Assembly: GCA_013426015.1 (NCBI GenBank)
Contig: CP058998.1
Location: 496,001-560,000, forward strand
DNA length: 64,000 nt
Reading direction: 5' to 3'
From: Candidatus Fermentimicrarchaeum limneticum
GTDB taxonomy: Archaea; Micrarchaeota; Micrarchaeia; Burarchaeales; Fermentimicrarchaeaceae
Below, one piece after another: positions 57,843-64,000 of the stretch. Under the pieces are notes generated by a model. The model searched no databases. It was not told the DNA's origin and was given only the letters and a program-made list of their open reading frames with translations. The position numbers and the translations under genes were made by a program. Each line of letters starts with the position of its first letter. The stretch's first letter is position 1.

Positions 57843-60800
57843 ATGAATAAATCAATTTTTGCAATTGTTCTTCTTTTGGTTTTAATAATGGTGATTGCGT
57901 ATTTTTTGGGGAAAGCAGTCGAAAAAGGTGAGGATCGTGGAAAAGACGTTAGTCGACTCTTAGGCATTTCATGGGAATCCATTAATGGCCCACCGGGAGG
58001 AAGGGTAACCGCACTTATACAGAATTCTTACAAGCATAATGAGCTGTATGCGCTAACAGCACGCGGCGTATACAAATCTGAGGACAAGGGTGAAAGCTGG
58101 AGGCTGATGAAAGGCCTGGAAGATAAATGGGTTAATTCCATAGCAGCCTACAAAGATAGGTTATTTGTTTGCGCTGATGGTGTTAGTTATTACGACGGCA
58201 CTGAAACTCTTGTTAAAGTTTATGACGGCCGGTGTGAAAGACTTGCAATAAGCAGTGATAAGATTTTCGTCGCGACTGCAGGTAGAAAAAAGGAAGAGTT
58301 GCAGGTATTATATTCTGATTTAAAGTCGGGAAGTTTTGATTGGCATGATATGTCTCCTTCCGCTTCAGAATTGAGGGATATAACGCTGCCCTCAGCCGAT
58401 ACTGGCTTTGATTGCATCATAAATGTTCCGCATATTGTCACAGTTGGGAATAGAATATTGGCCAATATTATGGTGGAAATGGGAGGTGGTAGCGGAGAAT
58501 GCAGTAACGGCCAGTTATACAAATCTGAAGATTTGGGGAAGACCTGGTCCAAGGTTGGGCTTAATAAGTCAGACGAACTTGTGATTTCAAATATTGTGCG
58601 AGACCCAAATGACGAAGAACATGTAATAGTGACGCTTAAGCATAAATTGCATGATAGTTATTTGCCTTTATACATGTTCTTAAGAGAATCTTATGATGGT
58701 GGTCTCACCTGGTCTCCTGTAACAAATATTGCTAATTTTGAAGTAAATTTCGTAGGTGATGTTGACATAACAGAATCATCCTATTATATAACATTACCAA
58801 AGGGCGGGCAATTTCTTAAGCTGAACAAGTTGAACAAATCTGATTATGAATTAATTGATCAGCCAAGAGCAGAAGGATATGATAAGGATCTCATCTTTTA
58901 CTTGCAAGAGCTGCTATTTGATTTGGATGACCCGAAGATAGTTTATGGAAGGACTAACGATATGTGGGCATACGGCCTTGTTAAATCAGAAGATAATATG
59001 CAGACATGGAGGAAGATGGATAGGGATATTGTGGCGTCATCTCCTTCTATTGTAATTGTCCATCCAACAGATCCAAATATTATATTCACTACTGGCAATA
59101 CGGCACACGAGGCATATTTCACAGAGGATGGAGGAAAGACGTGGAAGCCTTTTTCTCGTATCGCCTTTGGGGATGAGTTAAAAATAGACCCGAATAATCC
59201 AAACCATTTGATTCTCATAGATGAGAACACCGCGCTATTTGAATCGTACAATCTTGGAAAAAACTTTAGTGGAATCAATTGGCCATCAGGAGGAAACAGC
59301 AGCTTCTCTTCTGCAAAAGTTTTCGATTTCGAAATTGCAAAAGACGACCCTAATAAGATTTATGTTTCCAATATGGGTGTTGGCATATCAAAGTCTAACC
59401 TTTCACAACCATGGGAGCCTTGGAGATACCTACTAAATTCTCCAGACTATGTATACTCAATGAAGCTAGATCCAGAAGATAGCAACATTCTTTATGCTTC
59501 GTATTCTCCGAAGATATTTGAAAACTATGCGTCTGTCTGGAGATATTCAAAATATCAGGAAAAGAATTCTGGATGGAGCGAGATATTAAGGGTGGAAAAC
59601 TCCAGAGGAATAACCTCGCTTGAATTCGATGAGTCAAATCCAGATAATATTTACGCGGGAGTTATAGGTAAAGAAGGTACCATATATTCAAGCCCTGATA
59701 GAGGAAAAACATGGAGCAAACTGGATGAAGACTTAACATTTACAACTATTTGGGGTCATTCGCAACTGCAGATAGATCCAAGAGACAAAAATGCAGTCTA
59801 TGCAGGTACTTGGGGTGGGGGCACTTATAAAACAATAAATGGTGGAAAGGATTGGAGTTTATTAGATGAAAATCACACTTTTTCTCCAACATGTTTGGCA
59901 ATCTCTGAAAAAAATCCGAATGTCATGTATGCCTGCGATAGAACTTCTCCCAAAATCCATAAATCAACAGATGCTGGAAAAAGCTGGACTGAATATTATG
60001 ATTTTGGGAAAGATTATATGTTAACATCTGCCGTTGCTATCGATCCCGATGATCCAGATACAATATACGCATCTGCATTTAAACCACCAATGGCTCACCT
60101 AGGGGGTTTAGTTAAGATCACAAACGGACAGGCTACTCCAATTGGGAAGGATTTGCCAAGATCTGTCATAGAGATTGAAATTGACCCAAAAAATAAAAAT
60201 ACAATTTACGCCGCAACACACATCCACGGTGTATACAAGAGCACTAACGGTGGGAATAACTGGGAGGAGTTGGATGATAAGAACAATGGCTTGCCTAGGA
60301 TTGGTGTCTATGATATTGATGTTGACCCTAAAAACAGTGAGATTCTATATGCAACAGCTTTGTGCGGTCCGCTGCCCGATTATATGGTGCCTCCTCAGGC
60401 AGTTCAACTGTTAACTGGATTTAAAAACTTGGATCCGAATGGTAAGTGTGGAGTTTACAAAAGCGTTGATGGAGGGAAACGCTGGAGCTTGATATTGGCA
60501 ACAGTAAGTGAAGCCAGAGGAATAGATATCGACCCTAAAAATCCAAACAATCTTTATGTTGCTGATATGATGGGTGGTGTATGGGTTAGCAATGATGCAG
60601 GAGAGAACTGGAGGCAGGAGAATAATGGCTTGGGAAGCATAAGTATGACTTCTGTTAAGATAAAAGATGATTACATTTATGCTTCAACACAAGGAAGCGG
60701 AGTTTATTCTGGAGTTATAAACAAGGATGGTTTAATAACATGGGATAGGTCAAGAAGCAACAAACCAAAAACCTATGTTTACAAAATACAGATAGAGGTT

Positions 60801-62690
60801 GACCCAACCAACTCAAAGAGAATTTATGCAAGCGCTTATCCAGGTGGCTTGCTAAGAAGCGATGATGGTGGAAAAAATTGGAATGATAAAAACTTCTTAA
60901 CTCCAAGCATTAAAGTTGATGACCCGGTGCTTCAAGGCTATTACTCCTTTGATATTGATCCAAAAAATACGAGTATTATTTGGATGGGGGTTTATGGTAA
61001 GGGAATGCTTGTTTCTTACGATGGGATGGATTTTGACATGTTTGCGGATGGCGATAACAACACAATGAGAGGGAAACGTATAACTTCTGTAAGAATAAAC
61101 CCTAACGCAGATGAGGTATATGCTGGAAGTCAAGAAGGTGTTTTTGTTACAAAAGATAATGGTAAAGATTGGGAAGCAATGAACGATGGACTAGAGACCC
61201 TTGACATAAGATCGCTGAAAATTGCGAATATAACCTATCCTCCTTTTGTGGATGATTTTGAGGATGGAAAGGCTGATGGGTGGGGATTTTGGTCCGTTGT
61301 AGAAAATGTGGGTGGTTGGTCCGTTGTGCAGGAAAATGGAAATCATGTTTTACAAGGTATTGACCACGCAGGCGTTGGTACTGGTTCAGACTCATGGTCG
61401 GATTATACCTTTGAATCCAAAGTAAAATTAATCGAAGGTGGTATTCATGTTAATTACAGGGCGGGCGAAGCAGGAAGAAGGTATGCCATAGGTATGTATG
61501 AGAATAGCATGTATCTAATGAAATCAACTGCTCCGAATGTTCATATTCGGCTGGTTGATGTTGAGCTTCCTTTGGGCGAAGACTGGAATACAGTTAAGAT
61601 AGTTGGGAAAGGAGGCAACATCAAGGTTTACGTGAACAATGTATTGAAAATAGATTACACTGATAATGAGCCTGTATTGAACGGGGGGATTAATTTTGAA
61701 TCACTTCCGGATTCCAAGGTTTATGTGGATGATGTTAATGTAACTATAGATGTTGTTGAATCTACAGTCTATGCAGGCACTGCTGGATACGGAATATACA
61801 AATTTGATCCTCTAAATAAAAAATGGCAAAACACTGGAAGGACGCTCGGCTTTGGCTGGTGGAACCCTTGGGACAGAAGGATGTACCAGTTCAGTTCCTT
61901 GCTGTTTGACCCAGATGTTCCTGGAAGAGTCTATTTAGGCCATTTTCCAAGCGGATTTTACATAAGTGAGGATAATGGGCATGCATGGAGGGATTCAAGC
62001 GTGGGGCTAGGAAATGATGGAATGTTCTCCCTTTACATGCATCCTTACAACCACAGCATACTCTTTGGAGGAACATACAACGGAATTGCCAAATCAGAGG
62101 ATGGAGGTAAGACGTGGAAGCTTAAAGGAAAGAAAGGAATAGAAAACTTGAGGGGGGAAGGGGCATGGAAAGTGTGGGAAAAACAGACCAAAGGTATCAT
62201 GCCTCCAGAGCAATGGCCATATGTAGTGGCGATTGATAGCAATAACCCGAACATAATTTATACGACCACCAAAAACGGCAAGAACAAGGGTTACTGCCAA
62301 AGAAACATGAACATGCTGGGTGGGTATGATAGAAATCACTTCTGTGGCATAGTGATGAAATCAACCGATGGTGGAGAAATATGGTCTGAAATCATGAAAG
62401 GCCTCAACTGGGGGAGCGAATTTTACACATTGATAATTTACCCGAAGAACCACAGCGTACTGTTCCTGAGCAGCAATAAAGGAGTTTACATAAGCACGAA
62501 TGCTGGGGAGAGCTGGAATCCGATAAACGAAGGCCTTCCAACACCTACCTCACTATATCCTAATCAGGTTAGAGATAATGTCGCAGATAATCTAGCGCTC
62601 ACACCAGACAACAATTATTTGATACTCGGTTTAACGAATTATGGTGCGTGGAGAGCTGACCTATCGAAGCTTAATCTCAGTTCAAGTTGA
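57843..62690 (+). CDS. Giant membrane-anchored Asp-box (BNR/sortilin-like) propeller protein
   Basis: 1615 residues, the longest gene here. An N-terminal helix (FAIVLLLVLIMVIAYFLG, uncleaved) anchors it; the rest is outside. At least 18 Asp-box motifs S-x-D-x-G-x-x-W (KSEDKGESW, SPDRGKTW, STDAGKSW, STNGGNNW, SVDGGKRW, SNDAGENW, SEDGGKTW, STNAGESW and others) with ID(P)-(K/N)-(N)-x-x-x-(I/L)YA spacers make two or three beta-propellers, as in GH74 xyloglucanases and sortilins. Near residues 1140-1300 a jelly-roll (LamG/DUF1080-like) domain interrupts the propellers. Catalytic residues of GH74 are not evident, so binding rather than hydrolysis is likely. AT-richer than earlier genes. Confidence 0.8.
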   Translation: MNKSIFAIVLLLVLIMVIAYFLGKAVEKGEDRGKDVSRLLGISWESINGPPGGRVTALIQNSYKHNELYALTARGVYKSEDKGESWRLMKGLEDKWVNSIAAYKDRLFVCADGVSYYDGTETLVKVYDGRCERLAISSDKIFVATAGRKKEELQVLYSDLKSGSFDWHDMSPSASELRDITLPSADTGFDCIINVPHIVTVGNRILANIMVEMGGGSGECSNGQLYKSEDLGKTWSKVGLNKSDELVISNIVRDPNDEEHVIVTLKHKLHDSYLPLYMFLRESYDGGLTWSPVTNIANFEVNFVGDVDITESSYYITLPKGGQFLKLNKLNKSDYELIDQPRAEGYDKDLIFYLQELLFDLDDPKIVYGRTNDMWAYGLVKSEDNMQTWRKMDRDIVASSPSIVIVHPTDPNIIFTTGNTAHEAYFTEDGGKTWKPFSRIAFGDELKIDPNNPNHLILIDENTALFESYNLGKNFSGINWPSGGNSSFSSAKVFDFEIAKDDPNKIYVSNMGVGISKSNLSQPWEPWRYLLNSPDYVYSMKLDPEDSNILYASYSPKIFENYASVWRYSKYQEKNSGWSEILRVENSRGITSLEFDESNPDNIYAGVIGKEGTIYSSPDRGKTWSKLDEDLTFTTIWGHSQLQIDPRDKNAVYAGTWGGGTYKTINGGKDWSLLDENHTFSPTCLAISEKNPNVMYACDRTSPKIHKSTDAGKSWTEYYDFGKDYMLTSAVAIDPDDPDTIYASAFKPPMAHLGGLVKITNGQATPIGKDLPRSVIEIEIDPKNKNTIYAATHIHGVYKSTNGGNNWEELDDKNNGLPRIGVYDIDVDPKNSEILYATALCGPLPDYMVPPQAVQLLTGFKNLDPNGKCGVYKSVDGGKRWSLILATVSEARGIDIDPKNPNNLYVADMMGGVWVSNDAGENWRQENNGLGSISMTSVKIKDDYIYASTQGSGVYSGVINKDGLITWDRSRSNKPKTYVYKIQIEVDPTNSKRIYASAYPGGLLRSDDGGKNWNDKNFLTPSIKVDDPVLQGYYSFDIDPKNTSIIWMGVYGKGMLVSYDGMDFDMFADGDNNTMRGKRITSVRINPNADEVYAGSQEGVFVTKDNGKDWEAMNDGLETLDIRSLKIANITYPPFVDDFEDGKADGWGFWSVVENVGGWSVVQENGNHVLQGIDHAGVGTGSDSWSDYTFESKVKLIEGGIHVNYRAGEAGRRYAIGMYENSMYLMKSTAPNVHIRLVDVELPLGEDWNTVKIVGKGGNIKVYVNNVLKIDYTDNEPVLNGGINFESLPDSKVYVDDVNVTIDVVESTVYAGTAGYGIYKFDPLNKKWQNTGRTLGFGWWNPWDRRMYQFSSLLFDPDVPGRVYLGHFPSGFYISEDNGHAWRDSSVGLGNDGMFSLYMHPYNHSILFGGTYNGIAKSEDGGKTWKLKGKKGIENLRGEGAWKVWEKQTKGIMPPEQWPYVVAIDSNNPNIIYTTTKNGKNKGYCQRNMNMLGGYDRNHFCGIVMKSTDGGEIWSEIMKGLNWGSEFYTLIIYPKNHSVLFLSSNKGVYISTNAGESWNPINEGLPTPTSLYPNQVRDNVADNLALTPDNNYLILGLTNYGAWRADLSKLNLSSS

Positions 62691-62767
62691 TTTATAATAT
62701 TCGATGGATTAATCTGAAGTCAAAGCAAGTTTAAATGGAAAGTTCAGTTGCACCTGACACTGCAGAA

Positions 62768-63988
62768 TTATTTAGTTTTAAAATCAATGCTCGCAATCAT
62801 TTTGTCGGCAATTTGCTCGTTTCTGTAGTAGTTCGCCTCCTTTGAAACAAAGGTTATGCTCACAAGCTCGCCGGGTTTTGAATCAACAACGATCACTTTT
62901 CCTTTTGCATAATACCCTTTTGCCTCCATGTATGTTCTGTAGTAGTATATCTTTGCCTTCTTACCATCAACATAGCTATCTGTTGTTGATAAGAATGTCT
63001 CACCAACGCCTTCTGAGTTGTGTGAAAGGATATACGCTGCTTCTTCAAATGTTTTGTCCGAGTAAAAGTCCTTCTCTATGCTGAAGTACGCCTGCGTATT
63101 CCCTTCGTCAGGTCCGATGACTTCTACTAGGATGTTCGGATCGGGATATTTGGTCACAGTCCAGCCATCGGCAGGAACAAACCTTATGCCGTCAACCTCA
63201 ACTGGCTTCGGAGCGAACAAGCCTTTGATGAAATCAGGGCCGGCAACAATGATGACGATGACCACCATTAGTAATATAAAGAACAGGGCAAACATTCCAA
63301 GACCTGAGAAGAAGTTGCTGGCGCTTTTCGCTTCGGGGGTTTTTTCCTTGAAAATTTTGCCAAACTTAAAGCCAGCTCCGCCCAATTTTTTGTAAATTCT
63401 GTAGATTAGGTAGATGGGAAGAATGATAGATAGCAAAATGATTGCGCCAAATCCAATTAGACGCTCGCCATCCATCTCACCTAAATCAGAGAGGCTGCGA
63501 AATAGCATGGGGTATGCATTCTCGTAGAGTGCGGCGAAGAGCAAGGCGAATAGAACTATTATTTCTCCAGTGACTTCCGGAAACTTTTTGGTCTCTTTTA
63601 CAATGATCTCTTTTTTTCTAGGTTTAATCTCTTTTCCCTTGGATTTTCCCTTCTCTGGTTTTTTCTTTGAGTCTCCCGGCTTTAGGAAATACCCAACTAC
63701 GGGGCAAGCAACTACGTATGAGAATATTATTTGGATGATGAAACTGGGCAGCATTTCAGAAAATATGCTGAAGTCGAAAATCATTACTGAAAACCATGCC
63801 ATGCCATAAAACATGACAAACGCAGTATATGTTTCGGTTGTGCACTCCTGCGGCATATCAAAAGCAGGCGCATACCATGGAGTGCAACTCCTGTGCTCTC
63901 CAAAAATAATGTTTGGGAGAATTAGGAATGCTATGAAAGCTATCAAAAGCTTTCTGCGGGTTGGATTCAGAAATTCCGCAAAATTCAT
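62768..63988 (-). CDS. Membrane protein with C-terminal extracytoplasmic domain
   Basis: 406 residues, not recognised. Helices lie near 13-30, 55-75, 80-102, 140-160, 175-195 and 235-255, with a Lys-rich cytoplasmic loop (105-135). The last ~130 residues after PKPVEVDGIRFVPADGWTV look like an extracytoplasmic PsbP/LpqN-like alpha-beta domain, ending in IADKMIASIDFK. It is convergent with the Asp-box gene 77 bases away, and its start is 12 bases from the window edge, where the promoter would lie. Confidence 0.6.
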   Translation of the reverse strand: MNFAEFLNPTRRKLLIAFIAFLILPNIIFGEHRSCTPWYAPAFDMPQECTTETYTAFVMFYGMAWFSVMIFDFSIFSEMLPSFIIQIIFSYVVACPVVGYFLKPGDSKKKPEKGKSKGKEIKPRKKEIIVKETKKFPEVTGEIIVLFALLFAALYENAYPMLFRSLSDLGEMDGERLIGFGAIILLSIILPIYLIYRIYKKLGGAGFKFGKIFKEKTPEAKSASNFFSGLGMFALFFILLMVVIVIIVAGPDFIKGLFAPKPVEVDGIRFVPADGWTVTKYPDPNILVEVIGPDEGNTQAYFSIEKDFYSDKTFEEAAYILSHNSEGVGETFLSTTDSYVDGKKAKIYYYRTYMEAKGYYAKGKVIVVDSKPGELVSITFVSKEANYYRNEQIADKMIASIDFKTK

Positions 63989-64000
63989 TGTTTTAAGTAG

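Overview
The window is archaeal chromosome. Evidence for this: a TFB (archaeal TFIIB) gene, BRE/TATA-type promoters about 26 bases ahead of leaderless starts mixed with strong GGAGGTG ribosome binding sites, a cupin-type phosphoglucose isomerase, the archaeal fructose-1,6-bisphosphate aldolase/phosphatase, a class III (EppA-type) pilin locus, an archaeosortase and a heterodimer-type lycopene cyclase. Many TTG starts are used, and TAG, TGA and TAA all serve as stops. Compact operons with ATGA/GTGA overlaps and many short secreted or hypothetical proteins would fit a DPANN-like or small euryarchaeal lineage, but nothing here fixes the taxon.

Layout. 0-7 kb: tail of a permease, a decayed MscS fragment, then a likely osmoadaptation block (a fused GpgS-type glycosyltransferase/HAD phosphatase, an intact MscS channel, a GT4 and a GT78-like glycosyltransferase), a Ca2+/Na+ exchanger and a frameshifted DUF389 remnant. 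7-16 kb: flavin reductase and superoxide dismutase, TFB, an ABC-2 exporter, NMN adenylyltransferase with a GT4 enzyme, and a TRAM/RCK/K+-channel-like operon next to a tnpB insertion sequence. 16-24 kb: Ca2+ P-type ATPase, cupin PGI, an ABC exporter, tRNA-Ile(GAT), FBP aldolase/phosphatase and an archaeosortase. 24-35 kb: a type IV pilus (Tad/Epd-like) locus with a KaiC-family ATPase, four or five pilin-like proteins, a large secreted partner, a secretion ATPase with a helix-turn-helix front, two TadC-type membrane proteins and a degenerate KaiC-like protein; then a split lycopene cyclase whose first half has an in-frame TAG. 35-47 kb: secreted proteins including a clostripain-type lipoprotein protease, another ABC exporter, CysRS, thioredoxin, an Lrp regulator, a zinc-ribbon surface protein, and NadX-NadA for NAD synthesis.

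From about 47.5 kb the window looks accessory: mostly unrecognised genes, AT-richer stretches, and a family of related intergenic repeats (best copies at 48811, 50221 and 53783, fragments at 56410 and perhaps 56021). Two 73-base copies in direct orientation bracket a three-gene operon (50399-53676) encoding a double zinc-ribbon protein and two soluble proteins that each carry a FecR-like segment. This is my best candidate for an undescribed system. The end of the window holds lipoproteins, a 1615-residue membrane-anchored Asp-box (BNR) propeller protein and a membrane protein.

How the genes fit together: gluconeogenesis (FBP aldolase/phosphatase, cupin PGI) supplies sugar phosphates for the glycosyltransferases; NadX, NadA and NMNAT cover much of de novo NAD synthesis (NadC is not in the window); MscS, the putative glycosylglycerate genes and the RCK/channel pair form an osmotic and ion theme; exchanger plus P-type ATPase handle Ca2+; the pilus, archaeosortase, clostripain and Asp-box proteins build the cell surface. 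No CRISPR array, rRNA or replication origin was seen.
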